Source of the DNA: Epiperipatus broadwayi
Lineage: Eukaryota > Onychophora > Udeonychophora > Euonychophora > Peripatidae
Length of the DNA stretch: 64,000 nt
NCBI GenBank assembly: GCA_028023455.1
Contig: JAQFVV010000550.1
Span: 124,001 to 188,000, forward strand
Reading direction: 5' to 3'
The translations under genes were made by a program, and so were the position numbers. The notes below the pieces were generated by a model. The model saw only the letters and a list, made by a program, of their open reading frames with translations. It made no database searches and was not told the DNA's origin. Below, piece after piece: positions 28,534 through 41,400 of this stretch. How positions within the stretch are numbered: position 1 is the first letter of the stretch; every line of letters begins with the position of its first letter.

Positions 28534-29269
28534 TGTAATGAGCACAGACGTTCGTTACATTGTTTTTTTTTATATTTATTAAACATGAAAGTAAATTAAA
28601 AAGTTCGCATTTAAAAATTTTCTTTAAGAATTAAAAATTGAAATTAAATATCATCTTAAACTCGTATATATTAAATCACACAGATAAAAAAAAATTATTA
28701 AAATAAAACTGTATTAAAAATAGAAAAGGTATTTTAAAAACAAAAACTTAAAAAGATTTAGAGATAAAAATATATATTTGATTTGGAAAACAGGTTAATT
28801 AATCAGAAATGGAAATGATTGTTAATTAGTTAAATGTAAACCAGCCTTGGGCATTTAAATGTAAAAACATTGGTTGGATAGGAAAACAATAGAAACAAAT
28901 AGCCAATGAAAGAAATCCATCGGGAAATCGGACCTCAGCGAAAGGATCATCACATCGATGACATAATGCCAAGTCAATCCTTCGAATACGTATAAAAGGA
29001 AAATTTGGAAATTATTAATTAGTGAGTTGTTATGATTATTATGATGTGACAGATAGATGTTAGTGCGGAGGTGCGGGAGAAGAGATTGAAGGACGCATGT
29101 TCAATCCCTTCAGTTGTTATAAAATGGAAAAATGAAACATCGCTCTTCTTATATTCAGAGGACCACAGGATCATCAGGAAATTTATTGCTGGATTTCAAA
29201 CGGCAAGCAATTGTAAAAGATGAACATTTCTAAAACTGTAAGAACTTTCTAAGATAGATATAACGAACA
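28534..29269 (+). mobile_element. possible solo LTR
   Basis: The segment starts TGTAATGAGC and ends ACGAACA (TG...CA). It is flanked on both sides by ATAT (28530-28533 and 29270-29273), compatible with a 4-bp target-site duplication, though ATAT is cheap in this DNA. Inside, a TATAAAAGG box lies at about 28990 in an otherwise GC-richer stretch, as in a U3/R promoter, followed by about 270 bp. The length of 736 bp suits a Ty3/gypsy-type LTR. No second copy or internal region is in the window. Confidence 0.35.
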
Positions 29270-31480
29270 ATATTAATTTGAAAACACTAAGAACTTTAAA
29301 TTTTAAACTTTCCTAATATTTAATTGTTACAAATAGAATCCTATCTGACCAAACTAAATTCTTTATTAATAGTGTTATTTGATGTATTTTTTTCCTTATT
29401 TATGTAAAATCATTTCCATTTATTTATTTTTTATTCTTTAAGTTTTTATCATGATTTTTTTTTGTTTTTCGTTAAATTAATTATATAAATGTTAAACTTA
29501 AGTTGGGCATGAATGGCTGTATAGATTTGTAAAGTTATATTAGGGGAGGGTAATCTTAGGTTATTTGTTTCGTGGTTAAATTGGGTCAATGGATTGGATA
29601 TATTGGTGTGATTAGTAGATGTAATATTGATTCGCTACGGGCAGAATCGCTTCATACGCCACACACTTCCATTTGCCTATGGAAGGAATTATAAGTCGGA
29701 TACTGCAGTTCCTTTCTACGGAGTTTTTTTGTTTTATTGCTCTTCTTTGCAGATAGATGTAATATTCCTATCTCATAAGAGGCAATTTCTTCTCTTAACC
29801 TTTTGTGCTGCCATATTTTATTACATTGAATACATCGATATATCAGATGAATTGATGCCAGTTTGACTACGAATTTTAGCCTAAGGTTAAATAGGGATAG
29901 AATGTTTATTTTCAAAAGCAAATTTATGTGGTCTATTCATACTCGACCCTAAATAAAAATGCCGTAAATTTAAGTTGTTTATAGACGCTTGCATGGATTG
30001 GTTATCGGCTAAGTATGTTTTGGGTTTTCATATTTGATCAAAATATATAGACATTCGATAAATAATGATACCTTACGGTGAGTATCTAAAATGTATTTAT
30101 TCAGATGTCTTTTAAGTTATTGGTGACAATGCAAGTATCTTATGGTGAATACTATTGGGTTACGTATAAATTTCCCTCCGCAATTGTCAGTAATCAATAA
30201 TTTTGTATTTTGATCGTTTATGTTTACTTTGAAATGTTTTTGAACGTGAAATCTATGTAACCGATCTATATTCAACATTATAAACAAGCTTTCATAAATT
30301 TATCTGTGCGAACTTAATTAAAATGTAAAATTAGAATATAATAGTAATTAAATGTAAATTAAAGTCAAAAATCAAAGTTAAAAATAATGTTAAATGTTAA
30401 AATGTAAAACTAATACTAAAATAATTTTAAATCTTATATATATGTGCATAAATAAATGTTTGTATGCTAATTTCTGGCAGTGGCTTATTTTATTTATTTT
30501 TTAATGTTGAAATCTAATTAGATAAGATATGATATTATTAAATCTCTGCTACTCCCTGAGCTAGTGACATGGGCTAACAACCAGAATCAAAATTTAAAAA
30601 AAAAAAAAAAATTATTTTTTTTTTGACTTACGTATCTGCCTACTTTATAATTTTTTCTAGATTCAAATGCCTAGATGGTGCCCTGTAGTGCAGTTTACGT
30701 TAAGTCACCTTTCTCCGGATTGTTACAATATATATATAAATGGTACAATACCACTGGGCTCAGAGACAAAAATAAGATAGGGATTGATTATTTTATTTTC
30801 AATGAAATTTGTCTGTTCATAATTGACAATTCTTTTTGTTTAGCATTGCTGATATAACTACATGGACTTTTTATGTGAGGAATGTGGATATTTTGCATGT
30901 AATTTTTAGGATTCAATGCATCTACATCTACTGCAAAAAGCAACTGTTCCCACATTCATAGTTTCCAGACATCACACATACATGCAAAATGAGAAATCCA
31001 AGTCTATCCACTTTGAAGTGTCACTTGGTCATTACTCGAGAGACTTACTTTGCTCAAAATAGACTCAGTCTCTCTCCCACTTTGGAAATTCTGCTACACA
31101 TAAGCTGATGGGCAATTTAAGATAGTATTCATGTACTAACAAATATGAACTAAAGAATTATTTTTTCCCCACTTATGTACCTTCCAACACTATGCACTAC
31201 AACACATGGTTTGATATCAGCCACACTTTCTAATTATCCAAACTATAGATATTATCTTTTCTCCCTTCTTTTTTCCTTTTTTTTTATAATCCAATATAGA
31301 TCCACAATCAATTTTCTCATTTAGTCAGGGTTATATCCATATCAGAAGAATGAGAACCATTCAAATTTATCATCTAATGTTATCTGGCTGGCTCCGATCC
31401 CCTTTTCTGTGGTGTTCACACCAATCTTTTCATTTTACATCCAGATATCTTTCCAGATACTCATCTAGGCCTCTGAATAT
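29270..31480. other. stretch without a supported gene
   Basis: Overlapping frames at 29627-29866 (plus) and 29652-29921 (minus) fall in a GC-richer patch. The minus frame has a C-x-x-C and many basic residues (IQCNKIWQHKRLREEI), possibly decayed coding sequence, but I recognise no family. The rest is AT-rich. Confidence 0.4.
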
Positions 31481-31499
31481 TTCTCTGGGTATGGTGATA

Positions 31500-32480
31500 T
31501 AGAATGGGTTAATTTCTATTTTACATTAGTTGAAGATTTTTTACCATTTTTGCCATATCTAGTGCTATCTGCACCCAACAGGTTGTTAAGTTGGGAATTA
31601 TCCATACAATTCACAATTTTATATATATAATTAACATTCTGTTCTTCATTTTCAGCCTTGTTGCTGTTGAACACACTAAACAATTCTGCCATTTGTTTGA
31701 CTGTTTCACATCTGGTGACTATCAATAAATGTTCCACTAGATTGGGAACATTCCTACATGTAATCTTGATGATTGACTTCTCTGTTAACTGCTATTCTTT
31801 TAGTGCCCAAAATCTAATTACTTGCTTTCTAAAAAATGGAACATAAAGTTCTTCAGATCTACATTTTTCTTGTGCCACCTTATTTTTAATTTTTTCCTGG
31901 TGGTCTACATTCTAGTAACTTCTTGCTAAGGCTTGCCCATACAGGGTAAAATTGTCTGTTTTTTTTGAACAGGAACTTCCACCATGTCTGCACCATTTTT
32001 TAAAATAACTATATGGACACCATCAACTTAACATCTTCAAATACTGCATTAGCCACAAAGTATCTCTCGAGACTATTTAGTTGATTCATTGGTGATTCTC
32101 CTTTATTTCCATAGAAAATTTTTATTTTTAAAAATGGATTTATCATGTTCGGCACATATTCTTTACTTTCTGCAGATTTTCCTATTTCTTGGTTTTCTTT
32201 CTTATCTGATTCTAATACCATGGGTTTAGTGCTCTGTGTTTCTTTCTTTATGTGTTCAGCTGTTTTACTAACTATTTCACTTTCTTAAGTTCTATATTGA
32301 TCTCATTTTTCATTGCTTTTAATCATATCACCCATTTCAATTTTTACTTCTTTTTAAACCTCTGTCAATTCTTTTTCTATTTCCTCTTTGCAATGTGCCA
32401 TTAATTTATTTAGCACTTTTTTTTATCAATGACTCTATGACAACTTTATTTTCTACTTTGCTATTGTTCTCCATAGTTCT
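31500..32480 (-). pseudogene. decayed LTR-retrotransposon gag-like ORF
   Basis: Read on the minus strand through several stops and frameshifts, the pieces line up in gag order. A charged N-terminal part comes first, then IKIFYGNKGESPMNQLNSLE (31-residue motif region near 32110), MVQTWWKFLFKK near 31990 (the aromatic WW of the Ty3-type gag core), SEELYVPFFRKQVIRFWALK near 31850, and CETVKQMAELFSVF near 31690. This resembles the retrotransposon gag core (F-x-G, then L-x-W-W, F, F-R-x-L), and no zinc knuckle was found. There is no pol nearby and no LTR pair was seen. It is dead. Confidence 0.45.
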
Positions 32481-32599
32481 AGTATATTTTCCACTTCATA
32501 ATTTCATACACTGTTATCATTTGTGGATATAACTTTCTGTAAATTCTTTTTCTCTGATATAGAGACATAACAAAATTATAAGAAAATTTTGAAACTGCC

Positions 32600-33812
32600 A
32601 TTGGAAGGAACAGAAATGCATACACATTGCTAATCCAGATACACAAAATAAATTCCAAATGCAAATAATTACCATCATTATAATATATTTCTAATGCTAA
32701 TTAAAGATGGTGCTGAAAAAGAACGTATACAACTGAAAATCCAAAAAGGAATTTGCAAAATTATCCACTTGTATTTCTATAAAGAAACAAAAGGTGAAAA
32801 TATATGTGTAGAAATGTCAAAACTGGTTGAGCTATAAAAAGAAGCAGACAACTTCAAAGAGGTTCTTGTCTTGTTGTTACTGGCTGTTTTCATGTGTTCT
32901 GGATGACTCATAACTGAACCAATTCATCAGGATGAGTGAAAACTGGAGTGCTTGTGGACATCTCTCATCATAAAGCAGTCACACCAAATACTTTGATTCT
33001 AGTCTTATTATGAACCAGAAACGTGAAAATGTTTTCAGGAGAAATCAAAGTTAACTAGCACTGAGTTCTTCATCCCAAAAAACCATGAATAGTATAATAA
33101 GTAGTTCATGTAATATCAAGGAACTTAACACTGAGGTACTAATCATAAAATAAATTGCACTTGATTAAATAGGTACACAAATTAAACAACTATAATCTTA
33201 TCATGACACTAAAGAGTGTTTGTTTTTCTCAATTATTTAAGAGACTATTTCATTAATTGCTTTCAAGCAATGACTTAAAAAAATTGGAGTATAAACTATG
33301 TAATTATGTGATGAACATTATTATCTAGATGTGCATATGTATGTTCCTTCCATTATAATAATGATTTCATTTTTTGTTATTAACTAAAATATTAGACTAT
33401 CAGTGATATAAACATTTCATTGTACATTCTTCATTTTAGTTTGCTAGATTTTATTATTAATAAAATATTTTACGAAATGTATAAATTACCTCTGCTAACA
33501 TGTTTGCTTAATATTTGAACATTGGGGAAAATTCATATAAAATAATTGTCAAGAAAGTGTAATCGAAAAACTATTAGTTATTTACTGTTAAAATATGATA
33601 TGCGATGGGTTTCTAACCCTGGAATCCTCTTAAACAAATAAAAAAACTGATTCCACAGGCAAGCAAATCTGAATCAAAAATTAGTGAGTTAATCTGAAAA
33701 TCTAATTATGTTTTGTAAAGATTTCTAATATCAAGAAAAAATAAATGCAGATGTAATTTGATTAGCAAATACATTAGTAATCTATGATGTATAAAACCTA
33801 AATTGATTGGAA
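32600..33812. repeat. large direct duplication, copy 1
   Basis: This about 1.2-kb block matches 34710-36020 in order and orientation at roughly 85% by eye. Shared blocks include AGAAATGCATACA, CTAATGCTAATTAAA, AACCAATTCATCAG, CATAAAGCAGTCAC and AATCTATGATGTATAAA. The offset is about 2.1 kb. It lies directly upstream (minus sense) of the gag relic, so it may be non-coding sequence of the same element family. Confidence 0.7.
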
Positions 33813-33913
33813 ATGGTACAACAGTGACCCAAACATGAGACTTGACACCCAGAGCTAGAAAATAAATATGATAGTTTTAGAAAAAAACATTTAATCAGGA
33901 TTATACAACTATA

Positions 33914-34079
<166 letters not shown>

Positions 34080-34709
34080 TGTATAATATATTTATATAAA
34101 AGATGCCAATTGCTGCTGATGTAGACTGTCTGTAGCAGTTTGTGTGGCACATGCCTATATTGGGAAGATCAAGTCCTATCTCCATGCACACCTTTGGGTA
34201 GGTTGAAACCTTCTTTAATTGCCTATCGGTATATTTGTAGCTGGGTTCCTAAATTGGGAGGCAGACTGAGTCCTTTTTGAGAAAATAAATCTCACAAATA
34301 ATAGGGGTAAACAATGCTTCAAAATACATAGGCTCAGATTTTTCATTACATTTACTTTTGTAAGTGTTATATGTATATGATGAGAGTATGCATACCACCA
34401 CAAGTGGATGGTCTACAGAAATATATCAGTGATGCTAATACATTAAAAAGAACAAAAAATACAGAGTTTAGACTTATTAAAAGTAAAATAAGTTTAAACC
34501 TTATTCGGTTCTCATTCCCTGACCCTGAAGATAATGTACGATGTGTTATCATTTGATAATATTTAAAAGCTAAAAGAAATAAAATTTAAAAATCGTTCAA
34601 TGGATGCAATTTAGTTTTCTCTTTATTTTAGTTAGTATAATTTATTTTTAGATGTGTGCAATGAAAGTTATTTGTATTTCATATTATATATTTAATTAAA
34701 ATAGAGTTA

Positions 34710-36022
34710 AAATTGGAAGGAATAGAAATGCATACAGATTGTTAACCCAGATAAACACAAGAAATTCTAAACACAAATGATTACCATCAGTTCAATATCC
34801 TTCTAATGCTAATTAAATATGGTGCTGAAAGAATTTATAAAAAAAGAAATTAGTAACTAAAAAGCCAAAAAGGAATTTACAGAATTATTAACTTGTATTC
34901 TTATAAAGAATTAAAAGATGAGAATATATGTGCAGAAATATCAAAACTGGTCCAGGTATAAAAAGAAGCAAACAACTTTGAAAACGGTTCTGTCTTATTG
35001 CTGCTGGCTGTTTTAGTGTATCCTGGGTGGAGCAAAAGCCTCCATCCAGGACTGTTCATAAGCTGAACCAATTCATCAGCATGAGTGGAATCTGAAGCAC
35101 TTGCAAACACCTTCTTTCTTCATAAAGCAGTCACTCCAAAAGCTTCAATTCTTATCTTATTATAAATCAGAAGTGTGAAAATGTCAACATAAGAAATGAA
35201 AGTTAACTTTTTTTGATCTCTTCATTCCAAAAAAAAAAAAAATCATGCATTGTATAATGAATTATCCATATAACACTGAGAAATTTATCAGCAAGATACT
35301 AGTCATAAAATAAATCACACTTGATTAAATAGGTAAACAAATTAAACAACTATAAGCTTACCATATCACTAAAGAGACATTGTTTTTTTCTTAATTTTTC
35401 AAGAGATAATTTCATTAGTTGCTTTCAAGCAGTAACTTAAGAAAATTGGAATATGAACTATATAATTATGTGATGAACATTATTATCTTGATGGAAATGT
35501 GTATGTTTCTTCCATTATAATAATGATTCCATTTTTGTTAATATGTCATAATTATAGTCTAATATTTTAGTTAATTTGTTTTAATAAAATTATCAGTAAT
35601 ATAACCCTTTCATTATACTTTCTTAATTTTAGCTTACTAGATTTTATTACTAATGAAATATTTTAAGAAATGTATAAATTATTTATGCCAATGTGTTTGT
35701 TTAATATCTGAGTGCCAGGGAAAATTCATATAAAATATTAAACATCAAGAAAATGCAATCAAAAAATATTACATTTAGTTTTTTACTGTGAAAATATGAT
35801 ATGCAATGCAATAAGAGTCAATAGGTTTCTATATCCTGGTGCCCTTTTAAACAAATAAAACTGAAGCTGCAGGCAATGCAAATCTGAATCAATAATTGGG
35901 TGAGTTAATCTGGAAATGAAGTTATGTTCTGTGAAGATCTCTAATATCAAGAAAGAATAAATGCAGATGTAACTTGATTAGCAAATACATTATCAATCTA
36001 TGATGTATAAAGCTTATATTGA
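34710..36022. repeat. large direct duplication, copy 2
   Basis: Direct paralogue of 32600-33812, with small indels and an insertion near 35030 (GGTGGAGCAAAAGCCTCC). It ends at AATCTATGATGTATAAAGC, the same point as copy 1. Confidence 0.7.
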
Positions 36023-36740
36023 CTGAAAATATAAACTAATACAATGTACAATCTATTTTCAAAACAAATTACATCAACATTTTTTACATAAAAGTTGGGT
36101 TCTATCTTTTATCTGTAGAGCTTATTTTGATAATAGATATGCAGATTCTATTAGTTTATTAAACTTTAACTGTTACCATGTAAATTATATTTGGAAATGA
36201 ACTTGTTATTAATAATTTAGTTTATTACATCTAAAATATTGAATAGGAATTTGTTTGAATATGCCCTCAAGCTTCAGAATTCAACAATATTGAAAATTTA
36301 TTCCATTTTGTAAAAGTACAATTGAATTCTAGAATGATGACATTGTATAGACACATAAAAAAAACTCATTACATTTAAATTACAAATAAGAATACTAAAA
36401 TGATTTTTTTTTCTTTTCTTGTATACCTTTCTAACTAAAGATAGCATATAACATTATTAATTGTGGGCATAATTGGCAATGCCTTTTATGTATTTAAATA
36501 AAATTATTTCATATTTTAAAAAAAAATTATGCCATTCATTCCTATGAAGTGTCATTATTTTAAATGAATACAGCTAATGACACCGAATTTATATTGACTA
36601 AAGGATTCTATAATTTTCCTATTTCTAAACTTTAGATTAGGATAGAATCACTAATATTGCTTAGAGAATTAAATTTATAAAGGGTAACATATTTTTTTAA
36701 AAAAATAAGGTATTGTAACTGTCAGAATTGCACAACCTAT

Positions 36741-36774
36741 ATGCAAATCACCTGAGGGCAATCCATATTTGCAT
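36741..36774. promoter_or_regulatory. inverted pair of octamer motifs
   Basis: ATGCAAAT (36741-36748) and its complement ATTTGCAT (36767-36774) are separated by 18 bp. ATGCAAAT is the POU/Oct-factor consensus. They lie 40 bp before a strong splice-acceptor-like site. This may be chance. Confidence 0.2.
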
Positions 36775-36813
36775 TCCATATTCTGATGTCACAGATTACC
36801 CTTTTTTTTACAG

Positions 36814-36883
36814 CCAGCTAAGTCAGAGACAAAACAAGAGACTCTTAACTACTTACCTAAGTTGTTGATTGCAAATAAAGATG
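36814..36883 (+). CDS. candidate 70-nt internal exon
   Basis: A pyrimidine run ends in TTTTTTTACAG at 36813, and AAAGATG|GTAACT gives a donor at 36884. Between them the frame starting CCA is open (PAKSETKQETLNYLPKLLIA, then NKD). Acceptor, donor and open frame together are suggestive of a host exon, but no flanking exons on the plus strand were found. On the opposite strand the same DNA carries a consensus donor (CTTAG|GTAAGT) after GTGACAG, so a minus-strand mini-exon is an alternative reading. Confidence 0.25.
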
Positions 36884-37968
36884 GTAACTGTCACAAATAA
36901 TGAGACAACACTATTTATTCACATATGTACAACCCAAACATATACTGGCATGAATTTAGTCAATTGAGTTATAAATAAACTCTTTCCAAATTTTATTTAT
37001 TTTATTTTATTTATGTACAGATGTAGTATACATTGATGTAATGATTCAATATTCTTAAATAATTCCTATTTGATACTATTAATGTAGAATGTTATTAACA
37101 ATAATTGTTTGAATAGGTTATAATTTATGGAATAGACACCTAACTGCTCTCAACTATTATCACTGCTGTTCTAATGCTAACTGATACAAGCTTATAAATT
37201 AAGGTTAATCTTACTACTTGAATGCTGTGATCAATTATAGATTATGATATTAGTATACAATAAGTAATAAAATAAATGTAAAATACAGGGATTCACATCT
37301 GTTTTACAATAGTTATATAAAAATGCATACATGGAAAGATTACATGTTTATGGTATGAATTAAACTTCTACAGTGGATATAGCATAAAATAACTGGCAGT
37401 CACATACATATCACTACATGACATGCATGAAAGAAGAATGGGTGGGATGTGGTAAGAATTGATCATCTACCACACATCATTGTTTTAATGAGATAATGAT
37501 TGTAAGAGGTCAGCAGTTGCAAGTGATGTTACAATCATCAAATATATATAAGAATGAGAATCAGATGTAACTCATAACCCAAACTGACAGATAACAGCCA
37601 TACATTTTTATCAATAATAATTATTCAAATGTAAGTCTAGTTAGCTAAACTGACATCTATTTAACAGAGCCCCAGTCTAGCATGTATGCACAGCTTGATT
37701 GAACTCTATTCATAATTTAATAAATTTACTCTTTTAACCTGCTATTTATCTTTTAAATAAAGTATCAATAATGATTTGACTAATATATACCTTTTAAAAG
37801 CATGGCAAGAGATAGTGATTACAAGCTAATTGCTTTTTTATAAATTAATTTATTATCATTAGCACCGATTACATTGTGGCATGATATTTAAATAGAACAA
37901 TTACAATCTCTTGTCATATCTGCTCACAAACAGATTGAGTAAATAACTATTGATTAACATTTTATTAG

Positions 37969-37974
37969 ATAAGA
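37969..37974 (-). terminator. candidate polyadenylation signal
   Basis: AATAAA on the minus strand (in CTAATAAAATG), about 130 nt downstream of the stop codon of the terminal-exon candidate at 38101-38351. AATAAA is frequent in AT-rich DNA, so support is positional only. Confidence 0.3.
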
Positions 37975-38100
37975 GACAATAATTAACTAAAGATTAGTTT
38001 AAAGTTTCAACTTATTTTTTCAAATGTTCAGGTTCAGTCTTTAGATATTAGTGGAATTGATTCTCAAAATGATAACAGTGTTGGATGAAAGTTTAAATCA

Positions 38101-38351
38101 TTATTTCACATTCATTTTGGATGGACATATATCAATAAGGTCTTGGTTTAGTGGCTGGTTCTTAATGTAGCACTGGACATCAGTTTTTCCCTCTTCTAAA
38201 GTGGATACATAATAGGGCACATGTTCAGATGGTTTCTTCTGTTGTTGACCACTTCTCTGATGTGACTTAGTGGTGGGTTTCTGGTCTTCCCTCTGCCAGC
38301 TTGACAGAGTAAAGCAGAAAATGGCTTCTCCACTCTTGAATGATACACTTG
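38101..38351 (-). CDS. candidate terminal coding exon of a host gene (possible membrane-protein tail)
   Basis: On the minus strand, after a pyrimidine-rich stretch ending TTTCAG (boundary at 38352/38351; an alternative is CTAG a few bases upstream), one frame is open for 82 codons to TAA at 38103-38101. It begins SVSFKSGEAIFCFTLSSWQR and contains a basic Gln/Lys-rich stretch (SHQRSGQQQKKPSEH), YYVSTLEEGKTDVQCY and a C-terminal SKMNVK. This local composition is far more balanced than the surroundings, and such a run is unlikely by chance here. It is hydrophilic with several Tyr residues, as in a cytoplasmic tail. A hydrophobic open stretch lies just upstream but is closed by a TAA, so it is presumably intronic. 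I do not recognise the family. A candidate upstream exon with a transmembrane segment is at 48.15-48.34 kb. Confidence 0.45.
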
Positions 38352-38459
38352 CTGAAACTAGCAGATAAAAAATTAATTAAAGCAGAAATAATAATACTGA
38401 CAGAATAATAATCTCTGGCAAAATCATAACAAACACAAAATAATGATGGCAAGTTTTCA

Positions 38460-41400
38460 AGATCTAAGATTCAAAATAGAATAATTGAAAGATAATTATG
38501 AATATAGTTTCCAGCACTATTTATATGATTTGGAATTATCTGTAAAATTGGAATCAATCTCTTCCAGTTTGGATCCTCCAATCTATTAGGTATAGATAAC
38601 TTCATTACTTTTACTCAGATCCCAGTTTATTTATTAATACCCTATTTGCAAGCTTACATTTTTGAGCAGAAATAATAGCTTTTTAATTGAATTATTTTAA
38701 TTATTTATCTTCTAAAATTTTAATCTAGAAATTTTTCTACAAACATTTTAATTACTTTTTCTTGTCATTTCCTCCATTTTTTATTGTTAAAAGATAATGA
38801 TCTTTTTACATTTTAGAAAATACTGTGCATTTAACACCAAATAACTTTATAATTAATTACATCGTATACATTTATCTATTCATTTACAATATATATTTAA
38901 TTTTTATTTATAAAAATTAATTAAAACGTTTACTTTTAAATTTTGTTCATAATTTTTAACACGTGAAGTGTATATATATGCATATATATGTAGCTTCAGT
39001 ATTAAGAACTGTTATCTTAATTTGAATTCTAAGTGGTTCTTAAAAATAAACATCAAGTAAGGTGGTTGAAACAATGAGAAAATAAAGTTTAAAGTTATAA
39101 TCTTTCAATGGACAAATAAAGGCTGAAAATCACGTTGAATTGTATGTTTACTACTTTTATAAAAATAATCAAAAATATTTATCTGAGTTTGAGTTTAAAA
39201 TATATTACCTCAGAATATTTTTTACAATTTTCATAATCATTAATTATTATCAAAATTCTAATCTCTGAACTCCAATTTCAATTTATTTTTAATTTTTCCT
39301 CGTAGTTGTAAAATATTTATAATCTTTGTATTAGGAGTAAAAACTTAATAATAGATTTGTTTTATGAGTCAATAATTTCTAATCTAATAATTCACTTTCT
39401 AATCTATTACTTATTTTACAACTTTTGCTGCTGACAGGTTTAAAAAAATAAAATACCATTTTATTTTTTCCTGCCTTTATTAATTTATTTATTTGATATT
39501 TTTCTAAGCCCTCGTGGAATTATAATCAGATGAAAAGAAAATGAGGTTGAACAAATTGTCAGTAAAGTTGTTTGTAGTAATAAATTTAATTATGTATTTA
39601 AAAATAAAAAATAAAAAGTACTTTTTTTTACGCAAGCATGTTGTGTTTATAAATGTCGTATGTATATATACGCGTAAGTTCTAGTGAGATTTTTAAAAAA
39701 AATTTAGGTTGAACTTATAGTTATGAAAATGCATACATTATATATAGGTTTCTCACTAAAAAATCTTTCATCACTATGGATTTCATGATCCCAACTCAGT
39801 CAGTATAGAATAAATGTGGAAAGTTCATATACAGAAGTTTACAAAATAGGCATTTGTAGAGTGTATAAGTTCAAAATATGTGCTGCTTAAAAATAGAATG
39901 GCTATTTTTAGTATTATAATATTAGATTTTTGTATAGAAATTTAAAGTGTTCATTGTGTTAAGGTAATTTTTTTATTACATTATGGTTAGTTGTTTTTTC
40001 CCCCCTGCTTTACTTTAATTTATAAAAATGAATCATGATTCAGGGAATGTAAAAAATTATATATTTTTTTAAATTATAGCTAATTTTTTTTTTTAAATAT
40101 TATCCACAAGTTAGTATTTTAAAAAAAATAATATAGAAAGCACTAATTAATTAACACTTTCTTCAATTTATGTTTTATTTTTGTAATCAATTGTTTTAAT
40201 ATTTTGAAATTACTTTGCAAAGCATTTTGGAAAAACAAATGTCATCACTAACAGGGATAAAGGTATATATTGCTCAAGCATATTATTGTTAGAATATAAA
40301 ATAAGTGACACATTTTATTAAAATGTGGAACCACTTAAATGCTATTAATATTATTGTCAAAGTATTTTATCTCCAATTCAATGCAAACTTTTTCATAACA
40401 AAACTTATTAATCATGAAAAACGATATGCAGCAACCTATTAGAAATGCATCAAAAAGGAAAACAGCACATTAAAAAGCGATAATAAATTACTGGATTTTA
40501 TACAAAGAGTTTGTCAAAACACATTTTTAGGAGTTAAAATTAATTAAGAATTCCTAATGGCAACATTATGTGATAACGTAAACTGAAATAAGGTATAATA
40601 ACCAAATAGTACCAAATAATTATCATTATATGTGTGTCATTGCATGCCAAACTTTAAATGCAATTTATTTAAACATAATTTTAAATCTATCTCAAATATT
40701 AAAATGCATAAAATGCAAGAAATATGTCTTGCCACATACATACTTACTGCATCATAGTAATATTATAAAATCCACACATTTTATTAATATATCTTATGGG
40801 TGATAAATGATAAATTTTAACAAAAAATAATAAAATGAACTTTTAAATAGGTCACTGTGAAGAAAAAGGTCATTCAGAAATTCTCATAAGGATGAAATAA
40901 TATTAATTGGATACTATGTGTTAGGCTAAAAACATTTGTTTGATAACATGTAAAAAAAGTTTTATTTACTTTTCAGAAAATAATACTAAATACAACTTGG
41001 ATTAACTTCTGATTTTCAATTTTTCAGCCATATTATAGAATTTTAATTGCTCATATTCTAAATAAATATTGTGTTAAAAAATATAAAAAAAACTTGCTAA
41101 CTACTACCTACAATAATCACATATTCTTAGTTATAAATAGTGTTACATCTGTAAAACGCATGTGCAAAGGTTTTGGCCATTTGTTAATATTAGTTCATTA
41201 CAATAATATACTCCTTTTTATCATAAACTGTTTTTTAAACTAAGAATTCAATATACTTATATATACTTACTCATTTGGTGCTAAAATGTAAATAAATTTA
41301 TTTAAAATAAAATAAAAAAAATTTGCACTTGAAAGCAAAATAATGATCTAATTTTTAATTAAAATGATTTTTTACTAAGTACAATACCATTTATATGGTA

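Noticed and set aside
29627-29921. Overlapping frames of 79 and 89 codons
   Set aside because: No recognisable family or splice context; kept only as a note in the regional entry.
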